Made by a program: the position numbers and the translations under genes. The notes under the pieces were generated by a model, which was not told where the DNA came from, ran no database searches, and worked only from the letters and a program-made list of their open reading frames with translations. Positions 15,272 through 23,676 of a stretch of 64,000 nt of DNA are shown here, in pieces. Each line of letters starts with the position of its first letter. The stretch's first letter is position 1. Source of the DNA: Sphingobium lactosutens DS20 (GTDB lineage: Bacteria > Pseudomonadota > Alphaproteobacteria > Sphingomonadales > Sphingomonadaceae); contig NZ_ATDP01000098.1 of the NCBI RefSeq assembly GCF_000445105.1, positions 62,001-126,000 of the forward strand, written 5' to 3'.

Positions 15272-15715
15272 ATGCCCCGCATCGATCTGGACGATATCGT
15301 CCAGAGCAATGGCACAACCTATCCCGCTGATCATGCGGGTCCGGTCCAGCAGCGTTGGGTCCGGCGCATCGCGCCAGCCATCGGCCTCGCCGATTTCGGC
15401 GTCAGCCATGTCGTGCTGAAACCCGGGGCCGCTTCGTCCCAGCGCCATTGGCACGAGGATGAGGATGAATTCGTGGTGATGCTGGCCGGGCAAGCCACAC
15501 TTGTTGAAGAAGGCGGGCGAACAGTGCTGCATGCCGGCGACTGTGCCGCCTTCCCCAAGGGCGAGCCCAATGGCCATCATCTGGTGAATGAAAGCGACGC
15601 CGATTGCGCCTTCATGGCCTTTGGCCGGCCGCCATCGGGCGATTGCCATTATCCGGATGTAGACCTGCTATGGTCTGGCGGTGCCTTCCGGCACAAGGAT
15701 GGGAGACGATATTGA
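15272..15715 (+). CDS. Cupin-domain protein
   Basis: A 147-residue single-domain cupin. Motif 1 reads RHWHEDEDEFVVMLAGQATL and motif 2 HAGDCAAFPKGEPNGHHLVN, keeping the metal-type histidines and glutamate (HxHxxxxE and a later H). The closing PSGDCHYPDVDLLW followed by GAFRHKDGRRY is typical of a proteobacterial cupin group often labelled as sugar-binding or transcriptional-regulator-like, without known substrate. The start is fixed by AGGAGG about 7 bases upstream; the upstream extension of the frame crosses dapE. Its stop (TGA) is adjacent to the LD-carboxypeptidase frame, so the two are probably co-transcribed. Confidence 0.8.
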   Translation: MPRIDLDDIVQSNGTTYPADHAGPVQQRWVRRIAPAIGLADFGVSHVVLKPGAASSQRHWHEDEDEFVVMLAGQATLVEEGGRTVLHAGDCAAFPKGEPNGHHLVNESDADCAFMAFGRPPSGDCHYPDVDLLWSGGAFRHKDGRRY

Positions 15716-15723
15716 CGATCGAG

Positions 15724-16758
15724 ATGAACCGCCGCGCTCTGGTTACGGGCGCAGGCAGCATGATGATGGCGGCTTACGCATCCTCCGCCGGCGCCGCGAC
15801 CACCCCAGGCCTCATCAAGCCGCGCAGGCTGCGGGAAGGCGATATCGTCGGCCTGATCGAGCCGGCAGGATTTACCGATGACGCATTCGACCTGGATCTG
15901 GTGGAAGACACGATCAGGGCCATGGGCCTGAAACCCAAACGCGCGCCGCATCTGGTCGATCGCTATGGCTATCTGGCGGGGAAGGATGCGGACAGGGCGT
16001 CGGACGTGAACGCCATGTTCGCCGACCCGGCGGTCAGCGCGATCTTCGCGGTGCGCGGCGGCTGGGGTTGCGCGCGCATTCTGCCGCTGCTCGACTGGCG
16101 AACCATCCGCGCCAACCCCAAGCTGCTCATCGGCTTTTCCGACATTACTGCCTTGCATCTGGCCGTTGCGGCCAAGGCCGGCTTCACGACCATTCATGGC
16201 CCCAACGCATCGAGCAGCTGGGGCCAATATAGCTGGGATGCGTTCCGCGCCGTCGCGTTCGACGCGGGCACGCCGACGCTGACCAATCCGCAGGGACATG
16301 AAGACCGCCTGGCGCAAAGGATCGGCCGGGTCCGAACATTTGGTTCGGGCATAACGCGCGGACGGTTGCTGGGCGGCAATCTGACGGTCCTTGCCGCCTT
16401 GATGGGCACGCCATGGCTGCCCGACTTTTCGGGCGCGATCCTCTTCATCGAGGATATTGGCGAAGCGCCCTACCGAATCGACCGGATGCTGACACAGCTT
16501 AAACTGGGCGGTATCCTCGACAAGCTGGCGGGCGTCGTCTTTGGCCAATGCACTGATTGCGGAGCTGCCGGTCCCAGCTATGGGGGCTTCACCCTGTCGG
16601 AAGTGCTGCAACAGCATCTTGGCCCCCTGGGCATCCCGGCGTTCCAGGGCGGGCAATTCGGCCATGTCGCCAATCAATATAGCCTGCCGCTGGGCGTGCC
16701 GGCGGAAATGGACGCGACGGCAGGGACGATAAGGCTGCTGGAGCCGGCGGTCAGCTAA
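15724..16758 (+). CDS. Exported LD-carboxypeptidase (peptidase family S66)
   Basis: A 344-residue serine peptidase of the LdcA/MccF family, which removes the terminal D-Ala from tetrapeptides during peptidoglycan recycling. Start at 15724 yields MNRRALVTGAGSMMMAAYAS, a twin-arginine-like signal peptide ending near AGAA; a TTG at 15712 that overlaps the preceding stop is an alternative. The S66 signatures are visible: VRGGWGCARILPLLD, LLIGFSDITALHL with the nucleophile Ser, GGNLTVLAALMGTPW, and the late GGQFGHVANQYSLPLG with the catalytic His; the Glu lies in FIEDIGEAPYRIDRML. An exported form would act in the periplasm. It overlaps the convergent phosphatase gene by 4 bases. Confidence 0.88.
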   Translation: MNRRALVTGAGSMMMAAYASSAGAATTPGLIKPRRLREGDIVGLIEPAGFTDDAFDLDLVEDTIRAMGLKPKRAPHLVDRYGYLAGKDADRASDVNAMFADPAVSAIFAVRGGWGCARILPLLDWRTIRANPKLLIGFSDITALHLAVAAKAGFTTIHGPNASSSWGQYSWDAFRAVAFDAGTPTLTNPQGHEDRLAQRIGRVRTFGSGITRGRLLGGNLTVLAALMGTPWLPDFSGAILFIEDIGEAPYRIDRMLTQLKLGGILDKLAGVVFGQCTDCGAAGPSYGGFTLSEVLQQHLGPLGIPAFQGGQFGHVANQYSLPLGVPAEMDATAGTIRLLEPAVS

Positions 16759-17345
16759 GCGGCTTCAGGCGGACGCACATTCCAGCGCACGCATCGCACC
16801 CTGCCATCACCATCGACGGAAAATTCGCCAAACGCGCCTGTGCGCAGTTTGGCGGGGGGCAGGCCGAGGGCGATCAGCGCGAATCGGGCCGCCCCGTTGC
16901 TGGTGACGAGCAGGTCGGCCCCTTCCCCCGACTCAGCGAAAAAGGCGCGCCATGCGGCGATCCGCGCGGGCGCGTCCACGTGCCAGCCGTCCGGCGGGAC
17001 AGCGTCCTCTTCCCATCGCGCCAGCGCCGCAGCGCCAATGCGAGCGATGACGGCGTCCTCGGTCTGGCCCTCATCCGGGCCGTGGTCGATTTCGCCCAGC
17101 CAGTCGCAGCATTCATCCAATGCATGGCCCGTCGCGGCGGCAATCGGCGCCGCTGTCTGACGCGCACGCCGCAGCGGACTTGCCAGCAATAGGCGAAGTT
17201 TCGTCCCGCCAAAAAAGTCCGCCAGCGCCGCCGCCTGGGCATGGCCGCTGTCGACCAGCGGAATGTCGGTCGCGGACCCAATGCGTCGGGGCGCCTCGTG
17301 ACTAGCGAAGGTGTTGCCATGTCGGATGACGAAGATGCGGCGCAT
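16755..17345 (-). CDS. Histidine phosphatase family protein
   Basis: A 196-residue phosphoglycerate-mutase-like phosphatase. The catalytic RHG is at the N-terminus (IFVIRHGNTF, His at about residue 9), followed by the phosphate-pocket Arg in ASPLRRARQTAAPIA, a Glu in LGEIDHGPDEG, and the second catalytic-type residue in LLVTSNGAARFALIALGL, where the usual SHG is SNG: the second histidine is replaced by Asn. This makes a full phosphatase mechanism uncertain. The substrate cannot be told from sequence. It lies 5 bases downstream of kdsB on the same strand and may belong to the Kdo operon. Confidence 0.8.
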   Translation of the reverse strand: MRRIFVIRHGNTFASHEAPRRIGSATDIPLVDSGHAQAAALADFFGGTKLRLLLASPLRRARQTAAPIAAATGHALDECCDWLGEIDHGPDEGQTEDAVIARIGAAALARWEEDAVPPDGWHVDAPARIAAWRAFFAESGEGADLLVTSNGAARFALIALGLPPAKLRTGAFGEFSVDGDGRVRCVRWNVRPPEAA

Positions 17346-17350
17346 GGACG

Positions 17351-18160
17351 TCAGAGCGCCGGCGTCGGGTCACCATGTTCGGCAATCAGCCGCTCGACCC
17401 TGATAATATCGGCTTCGGTGTCGATGCCGGAACTGTCGAAACGGGGCGAATCGACAGGGACCGTCATGATGTCTATCCCCAATTCCAGCAGCCGCAGCTG
17501 CTCCAGCCCTTCCAGACGCTCCAGCATCGTCGGCGCGCTTGCCTCGAACTGCCGCAGCGCATCGAGCCTATAGCCATATAGCCCCACATGCCGCCATACG
17601 GGAGACAGCGGATGGGCCGCACGCAATCGGTCTTCATCCCGGATTGCAGGCAGGATCGTTTTGGAGAACCAGAGCGCGCGACCATCGGGCGCCCGGACAC
17701 AGGTCGTTCCGCTGAAGGGCGATCGTAGCTTGTGATCGCGCAGCGCGTCCAGCGCCGCCCAATCGAGCGCGATCACCGGAGTCGCGACCTGAGCGCCCCG
17801 CTCCAGCGCGCCCAACACGGCAGTAAGCGCGCCCTCCGGCTGAAACGGCGAATCGCCCTGAAGGTTGATGACAAAGCGCGGGGCTTCGGCCAGTGACAGG
17901 GCCGCAGCCAGGGCGCGGCCGGAGCCGGTTGCAATGGCGCTGTCGGTCATGACCGCCGGGCAGTCCGCCTCACGGGCATGGGCCGCAATAGCGTCATCGT
18001 CCGTGGCGACGACCAAGGCAACGTCATCCCTGCCCGCGATCGCCGCGCGCGCCATGGCGATCGTGCGATGCAGCAGTGTGCGCCCGGCGATCAGCCGTAG
18101 CGGCTTGCGCGCCAGCCGGGTCGATCCGGCGCGCGCGGGAATGACGACAAGATGGTTCAG
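17351..18160 (-). CDS. kdsB: 3-deoxy-manno-octulosonate cytidylyltransferase (CMP-Kdo synthetase), CTG start
   Basis: Activates Kdo with CTP to CMP-Kdo in the cytoplasm. The nucleotide-binding motif IPARAGSTRLARKPL lies at the N-terminus, followed by LLHRTI, VVATDDDAI, FVINLQGDSPF, and the C-terminal HVGLYGYRLDALRQF, all in KdsB order. Reading 5' from the motif, an in-frame stop occurs only about nine codons upstream of the proposed start and no ATG, GTG or TTG intervenes; the first ATG at 18055 would delete the nucleotide-binding motif. CTG at 18160 gives MNHLVVIPAR, overlaps the kpsF stop as CTGA, and has AGGGG upstream. Length from CTG is 269 residues, close to the family. Confidence 0.88.
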   Translation of the reverse strand: MNHLVVIPARAGSTRLARKPLRLIAGRTLLHRTIAMARAAIAGRDDVALVVATDDDAIAAHAREADCPAVMTDSAIATGSGRALAAALSLAEAPRFVINLQGDSPFQPEGALTAVLGALERGAQVATPVIALDWAALDALRDHKLRSPFSGTTCVRAPDGRALWFSKTILPAIRDEDRLRAAHPLSPVWRHVGLYGYRLDALRQFEASAPTMLERLEGLEQLRLLELGIDIMTVPVDSPRFDSSGIDTEADIIRVERLIAEHGDPTPAL

Positions 18161-19167
18161 GCAACCCCTGCGTGCAACAAATCATGCATATGCAGCGCCC
18201 CGGTCAGTCGACCATTTTCGCAGACGAACAACAGCATGATATTGCGCTCATGCATCATGTGCAGCGCTTCGGACGCCAGCTCATCGGGTCCGACGGCTTG
18301 CGGCGTCTGGGTCATGAAACGGCCAACCGGCTCGGTCAAATTCTGCTTGCCCGTGACAGTACGTCGCAGATCGCCGTCCGTGAACGCGCCGATCAGGCGG
18401 CCATTGCGATCGACCACTGCCGTGCCACCCAGGCGCGCGCGCGTCATTTCGATGGTCGCATCAAGCAGCGACGCGTCTTCGCGCACCATCGGCACCTGCT
18501 CATCGCGCGCCATGAGTTCGCGTACCTTGATAAGCTGCGCGCCCAGACGGCCATTGGGGTGGAATTTATGGAAATCATCCGCGGAAAAACCACGCATTTC
18601 CATCAGGGAAACCGCCAGCGCATCGCCGAACGCCATCTGCACCGTGGTCGATGTCGTCGGCGCCAGGGCGTTGGGGCAGGCTTCCTGCACGTCCGGCATC
18701 AAGATGCAGATGTCGGCGGCCTGCGCGACGGTGCTCTGCGGCTGCGCCGTCATGCCCAGCAAGGGTATGGCGAATCGCTTGCAATATTGGATGATCGGAC
18801 CGAGTTCCGTAGATTCGCCCGAGTGCGACAGCATCAGCACGACATCATCGGGCGTCACCATGCCCAGATCGCCATGGCCAGCGTCCGCCGGATGCAGGAA
18901 GATGGCCGGCGTGCCGGTCGAGGTCAGGGTTGCCGTCATCTTGCGCGCGACGATGCCGCTCTTGCCGATGCCCGTCACGATGACGCGGCCACGCACTTTC
19001 ATCAGCATGCCGACCATACGCAGGAAGGTCGCGGCAAATTCCCGCTCGCTGAACCGCGCCTCAAGCGCCTGCAAGCCGCCAGCCGCGATGGACAGGCTTC
19101 GGCATGCCGTATCGACAATACGGCTGCCCGAGCCAAATGGCACAATCTTGGATGCTAATGTCGACAC
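18157..19167 (-). CDS. kpsF: D-arabinose-5-phosphate isomerase (KpsF/GutQ family)
   Basis: Converts D-ribulose 5-phosphate to D-arabinose 5-phosphate, the first step to Kdo. The product has an SIS domain (about residues 25-180) with VIVTGIGKSGIVARKM, FLHPADAGHGDLGMV and MLSHSGESTEL, and two CBS domains (about 205-335) with PMVREDASLLDATIEMT and GRLIGAFTDGDLRR. Family length is 320-335 residues; GTG at 19167 gives 336 and has AAAGGG seven bases upstream, so I prefer it over ATG at 19233 (358 residues). Its stop overlaps the CTG start of kdsB. The paired kpsF-kdsB arrangement is that of capsule rather than lipid A genes. Confidence 0.9.
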   Translation of the reverse strand: MSTLASKIVPFGSGSRIVDTACRSLSIAAGGLQALEARFSEREFAATFLRMVGMLMKVRGRVIVTGIGKSGIVARKMTATLTSTGTPAIFLHPADAGHGDLGMVTPDDVVLMLSHSGESTELGPIIQYCKRFAIPLLGMTAQPQSTVAQAADICILMPDVQEACPNALAPTTSTTVQMAFGDALAVSLMEMRGFSADDFHKFHPNGRLGAQLIKVRELMARDEQVPMVREDASLLDATIEMTRARLGGTAVVDRNGRLIGAFTDGDLRRTVTGKQNLTEPVGRFMTQTPQAVGPDELASEALHMMHERNIMLLFVCENGRLTGALHMHDLLHAGVA

Positions 19168-19457
19168 GCGCTCGCCCTTTAGTTCCGCCCGATGCCGCGA
19201 GCCCTGTCTCGCCGGCACAAAGGCGCCGATCATCTGCCGCTTTCGGTCAGTGATCTCTCCTCGTTCCGCGACCCTTCTGCCGATCAGTTATCGGCGTGAC
19301 GCGACTGTCTACGCCGTTTCAGCAACTTATGGCAATCTATTTTGCAGGTGCGAAGAGGTAAAGCGTCGAAAAAACAGGAAATCACAATTTGCCCGTGAGA
19401 CGAGGTGAAGAGTTAGGGCGACGAACAGCGCAACCTTTTGGGCATTCGCGCGTGCAC

Positions 19458-20459
19458 TTAATCGAGATCATTGTAACGCCGATACCATTGCACGAATCGG
19501 GGCACACCAATTTCTATCGCGGTGCTGGGGGAAAAGCCGATGTCCCGCGCGATCGCACTGATGTCGGCATAGGTGGCGTGCACGTCTCCTGGCTGCATCG
19601 GCTGAAAATCCAGCTGCGCCTTACGGCCGATCGCTTCCTCCAGCACCGCGATCAGATGCATGAGTTCTTCGGGCCGGTTATTGCCGATATTATAGAGTCG
19701 ATGCGGCGCGCGACTGCCTCCCGCCTTCAGCGCGCCGTCATCGGCCGGCGGATGATCGAGGCAGCCGATGATGCCCTCGACAATATCGTCGATATAGGTG
19801 AAATCGCGCTGCATCCTGCCATGGTTGAATACGGGAATGGGCTCCCCGGCCAATATTTTGGACGTGAAGATCCACATGGCCATATCCGGCCGCCCCCACG
19901 GCCCATAGACCGTGAAAAAGCGCAGGCCGGTCATCGGGATACGAAACAAATGCGCATAGGTTTCGCTCATCAGCTCGTCGGCTCGCTTGGTCGCGGCATA
20001 GAGAGACACAGGATGATCCACCCTGTCCTCCACCCGGAACGGCAGGCTCTCATTGCCGCCATAGACAGAGGAGGACGATGCATAGACCAGGTGGCGGACA
20101 TGACGGTCCCGCGCCAGTTCCAGCATGTTGACATGCCCGGCCAGGTTGGACCGAACATAGGCGTGGGGATTGATGAGCGAGTAACGGACGCCTGCCTGCG
20201 CGCCTAGATGGACGATCGCCTCGATCACCTGATCGGTCAGTGCCGCCTGCACCGCGCCCATGTCGGCGAAATCCAGCTCGTGGAAGGTGAAGAGCCTGCC
20301 ATGACGTTCGCGCAGCAAGTCGAGTCGCGCCCGCTTCAAGGCGACGGGATAATAGTCATTGAGATTGTCGATACCGACGACGGCGTGGCCCTGCTCCATC
20401 AGGCGGTCGGCGACATGCATGCCGATAAACCCCGCCGCGCCCGTGACCAATATCGTCAT
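19458..20459 (-). CDS. NAD-dependent epimerase, UDP-glucuronate 4-epimerase type
   Basis: A 333-residue extended SDR. The start at 20459 gives MTILVTGAAGFIGMHVADRL, the NAD-binding Rossmann motif GxxGxxG, followed by VVGIDNLNDYYPVALKRARL, the diagnostic DNLNDYY of UDP-hexuronate epimerases. YASSSSVYGGNESLPF, the catalytic YxxxK in SLYAATKRADE and the TGLRFFTVYGPWGRPDMAMW block agree with UDP-glucuronate/galacturonate 4-epimerases. It would supply UDP-galacturonate for polysaccharide or glycolipid. The frame runs on to 20561 but the extra residues lack support. It is transcribed toward the kpsF-kdsB pair, with 290 bases between that show no gene. Confidence 0.88.
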   Translation of the reverse strand: MTILVTGAAGFIGMHVADRLMEQGHAVVGIDNLNDYYPVALKRARLDLLRERHGRLFTFHELDFADMGAVQAALTDQVIEAIVHLGAQAGVRYSLINPHAYVRSNLAGHVNMLELARDRHVRHLVYASSSSVYGGNESLPFRVEDRVDHPVSLYAATKRADELMSETYAHLFRIPMTGLRFFTVYGPWGRPDMAMWIFTSKILAGEPIPVFNHGRMQRDFTYIDDIVEGIIGCLDHPPADDGALKAGGSRAPHRLYNIGNNRPEELMHLIAVLEEAIGRKAQLDFQPMQPGDVHATYADISAIARDIGFSPSTAIEIGVPRFVQWYRRYNDLD

Positions 20460-20591
20460 GCCAATGTCTCCAACACGGGTATCGCCGAACCCTTCCCTGT
20501 CCTGCCGGCTGCTGTATAGCGCCATGCGCCGCCTTGCCCATAGAGGATGGGGTTTAGCCATTCCCTAACAATTCGCCGCTATCGCACCCTT

Positions 20592-21722
20592 ATGCTTCTG
20601 GCCTCCCATCCCGCCGATCCGGACACTGACCGGCAACGCGCATCGCGAGATGCGCGGTGGATGGCTCTCGCGCTCGATGCCGCTGAGGCCAACGCCTTCT
20701 ATGCGCCCGATATGCTGGTGGCGGCGCTGGATCATCTCGACGGCAAGCATCAGGTGCATGTGGTCGAAGCGGTAGCGGGTGAAGAATTGATCGGCCTCCT
20801 CCCTGTCGTGCGGCACGCGCGGCACGGTCGGCTGCCGATCGGCTGCGTCGGCAATTGGATGCATGACCATTGTTTCCTGGGTGCGCCAATCGTCCGGCGC
20901 GGCTTGGAGCAGGAAGCCTGGCGATCCTTTCTGGCGCAACTGGACGACGCCCAGTGGGCGCAGGGATTTCTGCACCTTCAGGGGATGGATGCGGCCGGGG
21001 CAAACGCTGCGGCCCTAGAAGCGATGTGCGGCCAGCAGCGGCGGGGCTGGCGCGAGGTCCATCGCTACGAACGCGCGATGCTGCATTCCGACCTTGACGC
21101 CGAGCGCTATTGGGACACCCAGGTGCGCGCGAAGAAGCGCAAGGAGTTGCGCCGCCTGCAAAAAAGGCTGGGCGAACTCGGGACGGTCGAGCAGCGTCTG
21201 TTGAGCGAGGAAACGCAACTTCCTGAATGGATCGACGCCTTTCTGGCGCTGGAGGCCGCGGGCTGGAAAGGCAAGCAGGGAACCGCACTGTCATGCTCAC
21301 CAAGCGATGGCGCCTTTTTCCGTGCGGCCTGCGTCAACGCATTCCGGGGCGGCCGCCTGCATATGTTGCGCATCGACCTGGATGGGCAGCCGATCGCGAT
21401 GCTGGTGAACTTTCGTCATGGCGAGGGCGCCTTTTCCTTCAAGATTGCCATCGACGAGGCGCTGGGCCGCTTTTCACCCGGCGTGCTCATAGAAATCGCC
21501 AATCTCCACGCGGTTCAGAATGATCCCACCATTGCCTGGATGGACAGCTGCGCCGCGCCCGGCCACCCCATGATCGACAGCCTGTGGGCAGAACGGCGAA
21601 CAATCGTGCAATATCGCGTAGCGTTGCGGGGAACCGGCATGGAAGGCCTCCGCCGCAAAGCCGCGTTCATGCTCGCAAACAAGAGCGAAGCGCTCGCAAG
21701 GACATTGAAAGGACAGCCATGA
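20592..21722 (+). CDS. GNAT/FemAB-like acyltransferase (BioF2-like, Acetyltransf_6)
   Basis: A 376-residue cytoplasmic protein with the double-GNAT fold of the BioF2-like/FemAB group. Visible marks are the N-terminal NAFYAPDMLVAALDHLDG, the central basic helix RAKKRKELRRLQKRLGELG, GWKGKQGTALSCSPSDGAF, and the C-terminal VNFRHGEGAFSFKIAIDEAL followed by RFSPGVLIEIANLHAV. Relatives acylate or aminoacylate polysaccharide or peptide precursors, and several sit in exopolysaccharide clusters. Substrate is unknown. Start is uncertain: ATG at 20547 or 20592. Its stop overlaps the JmjC gene start as ATGA, so the two are translationally coupled. Confidence 0.75.
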   Translation: MLLASHPADPDTDRQRASRDARWMALALDAAEANAFYAPDMLVAALDHLDGKHQVHVVEAVAGEELIGLLPVVRHARHGRLPIGCVGNWMHDHCFLGAPIVRRGLEQEAWRSFLAQLDDAQWAQGFLHLQGMDAAGANAAALEAMCGQQRRGWREVHRYERAMLHSDLDAERYWDTQVRAKKRKELRRLQKRLGELGTVEQRLLSEETQLPEWIDAFLALEAAGWKGKQGTALSCSPSDGAFFRAACVNAFRGGRLHMLRIDLDGQPIAMLVNFRHGEGAFSFKIAIDEALGRFSPGVLIEIANLHAVQNDPTIAWMDSCAAPGHPMIDSLWAERRTIVQYRVALRGTGMEGLRRKAAFMLANKSEALARTLKGQP

Positions 21723-22588
21723 CCAGCATGGATTCCGCCATCGCGCACCATCCCGCCACCTTCCCGCAAACTGCGCGCGCGGCTTTTGCCAAGGCCTATC
21801 CCGACCAGCCGGTCAAGCTGAGCCACGATCTGGTCGGTCACAGCCTGCTGACGCTGGACGCGCTTGCGACGCTGGCCGAACGGATGCCGGCGGCATCGGT
21901 CGAGTATAATCTGGGCAAGCTGCCGCTGGGCGTCCGACCCGAAGACACGCCGTCCAACGGACTGACGCTGGGCGAAACGATCCGCACGATCGAAACCAAT
22001 GGCAGCTGGGCCGTGCTCAAGAATGTCGAGCGCGACCCGGCCTATGGCGCTTTGCTCGACGCGGCGCTGGCCGAACTCGAGCCGATCGTGGTGGCGCAGA
22101 CCGGCCCGATGCTGCACCGAGAGGCATTCATATTCTTAAGTTCGCCGGGCAGCGTGACGCCGTTCCACATGGACCCGGAACATAATATCCTGCTTCAGAT
22201 CATCGGCAACAAGACGATGATGATCTTCCCGGCGCGGGACGAAGTGCTTGTCCCGGCGCAGAAAAGCGAGGATTTTCACGGCGGCGGGCATCGCAATCTG
22301 GAATGGCAGGACGGGTTCAAGGCCCGGGGCACCCCCTTCCCGCTCGCGCCGGGAGACGCGGTGCATGTGCCGGTGAAGGCGCCGCATTTCGTCGAAAATG
22401 GCCCGGCCGTATCGGTCAGCCTGTCCGTCACCTGGCGGTCGGACCGGTCGGTGGCGGAGGGCGAGTTGCACAGTTTCAACGCCCTGCTGCGCAAGCGCGG
22501 ACTGCCCACCGGGGCGGTCAGCGACCGGCCGGAACGGCAGGGCCTGCGCCGGCTGGTCTACCGCATCATGCGGAAGCTGGGCGCCTGA
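21719..22588 (+). CDS. JmjC/cupin-type Fe(II)/2-oxoglutarate oxygenase-like protein
   Basis: A 289-residue protein with a JmjC-like cupin core. The metal facial triad is suggested by HMD (H150, D152, in SVTPFHMDPEHNILLQIIG) and a distal His at residue 223 (VPVKAPHFVENG); TMMIFPARDE and LAPGDAVHVPV are the surrounding strands. Bacterial JmjC-like proteins are amino-acid or peptide hydroxylases, so a hydroxylase role is plausible but the substrate is unknown. The start ATG at 21719 overlaps the preceding acyltransferase stop. Its 3' end overlaps the convergent second acyltransferase gene by 23 bases. Confidence 0.7.
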   Translation: MTSMDSAIAHHPATFPQTARAAFAKAYPDQPVKLSHDLVGHSLLTLDALATLAERMPAASVEYNLGKLPLGVRPEDTPSNGLTLGETIRTIETNGSWAVLKNVERDPAYGALLDAALAELEPIVVAQTGPMLHREAFIFLSSPGSVTPFHMDPEHNILLQIIGNKTMMIFPARDEVLVPAQKSEDFHGGGHRNLEWQDGFKARGTPFPLAPGDAVHVPVKAPHFVENGPAVSVSLSVTWRSDRSVAEGELHSFNALLRKRGLPTGAVSDRPERQGLRRLVYRIMRKLGA

Positions 22589-23633
22589 GCATCCGGCGCA
22601 GCAGCGCTTCCAGCTCCAGCCGGGGCGAAAAACGCTCGATCATCCACCATTCCAGTCGTTCCTCGCAGGTGGCGAGGCTCTGCTTGTAGCGATCCTTGCC
22701 GGCGAGGAAGGAATAGCGCCCCAGCCCCCGACCGGCATAATGATCGACCGCTGCGGCGTGGCAGAGCAGCCCTGGCTTGTCTTTGGCCCCGCGCGGCGGA
22801 GCGAAGGCGGACTGGTAGTTCATCGCGACGCCGGCGTGGATGAAGGTGATGAGAAGCCCGACCAGATCCGCGCCGTCGGTGAGGCGGAGCAGGTCGACCT
22901 GCCCATTGGCATGGCCCCGTGATGCCAGGGTTTCGACAAAGGCCCGGAATGCGGGATCGTCCCAGGCATTGTCGGCATGGCGGCCGCTATTGAGCTGCGC
23001 CATGTCTTCGACCCAGGGGCCGATATCGTCCAGTGCAGCGTGAGCGATCCGGGGCAACGCGCCGCCCCGATCCTTGAGCGCGCGCCGGATCTGGCTGCGG
23101 CTGTTGGCGCTGAGCAGCGAGAGATAATTGCCATTGGCGGCGCGGACGGCGTCGAGATCGACCTGATAGACCGGGGATTCGTCGCGCCGGACGCGACGGC
23201 GGGCGGGGAGGTCGAGCAAGGGGCTGCCCGGTGCCATGCCGCTGAGGCGCAGCGCCCGCCAGTCGCGGCGGGCGGCGAGCGCGGCGATGGCGGCGCTGGC
23301 AGCTTCGGGGGCGCGGTCGCGGTCGGCGAGCAGGCCGTTATATTCGATATAGGGCCGGTCGGCGGCCGGATCACCGGACTGGTTGAGGCTGAGCGTCGCG
23401 ACCGGTCCCAGCAGACGCGGCTGCATGGCATGGCCCACCAGCGCCAGCGCAATGTCGCGGCCATCATCATCGACCACCGCCAGCAGTTCGGGTTCCAGGC
23501 CATAGCTGTCGAGCCAGGCCCCGATCCAGGTCCAACGCAGGAAGAAGGAGGCATCCGATCGCGCCTCCAGCGCCTGCCAGCGGCGGGCCAGCGCAGCCCG
23601 GTCGGGCCGGGAAAAACTCGCATGATAGGACAT
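22566..23633 (-). CDS. Second GNAT/FemAB-like acyltransferase (BioF2-like)
   Basis: A 355-residue protein of the same BioF2-like group as the gene at 20592, but clearly diverged. It has SDASFFLRWTWIGAWLDSYG near the N-terminus, a middle block NYLSLLSANSRSQIRRALKD with the basic helix, LLRLTDGADLVGLLITFIHA, and the closing GRGLGRYSFLAGKDRYKQSL typical of the family's second GNAT half. The N-terminal half includes LSLNQSGDPAADRPYIEYNG. Its gene faces the JmjC gene. Two paralogous acyltransferases around one oxygenase suggest a shared product, possibly a modified glycan or peptide, but no chemistry can be assigned. Confidence 0.75.
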   Translation of the reverse strand: MSYHASFSRPDRAALARRWQALEARSDASFFLRWTWIGAWLDSYGLEPELLAVVDDDGRDIALALVGHAMQPRLLGPVATLSLNQSGDPAADRPYIEYNGLLADRDRAPEAASAAIAALAARRDWRALRLSGMAPGSPLLDLPARRRVRRDESPVYQVDLDAVRAANGNYLSLLSANSRSQIRRALKDRGGALPRIAHAALDDIGPWVEDMAQLNSGRHADNAWDDPAFRAFVETLASRGHANGQVDLLRLTDGADLVGLLITFIHAGVAMNYQSAFAPPRGAKDKPGLLCHAAAVDHYAGRGLGRYSFLAGKDRYKQSLATCEERLEWWMIERFSPRLELEALLRRMLRRPASA

Positions 23634-23676
23634 GGCGCCCCTTGTGGCAGAGCGCGCCCTTGGGTCAAGCGGCCGA

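Noticed and set aside
17351-18055. kdsB starting at the ATG at 18055
   Set aside because: That start would remove the conserved IPARxxSTRL nucleotide-binding motif, which is encoded in frame just upstream.
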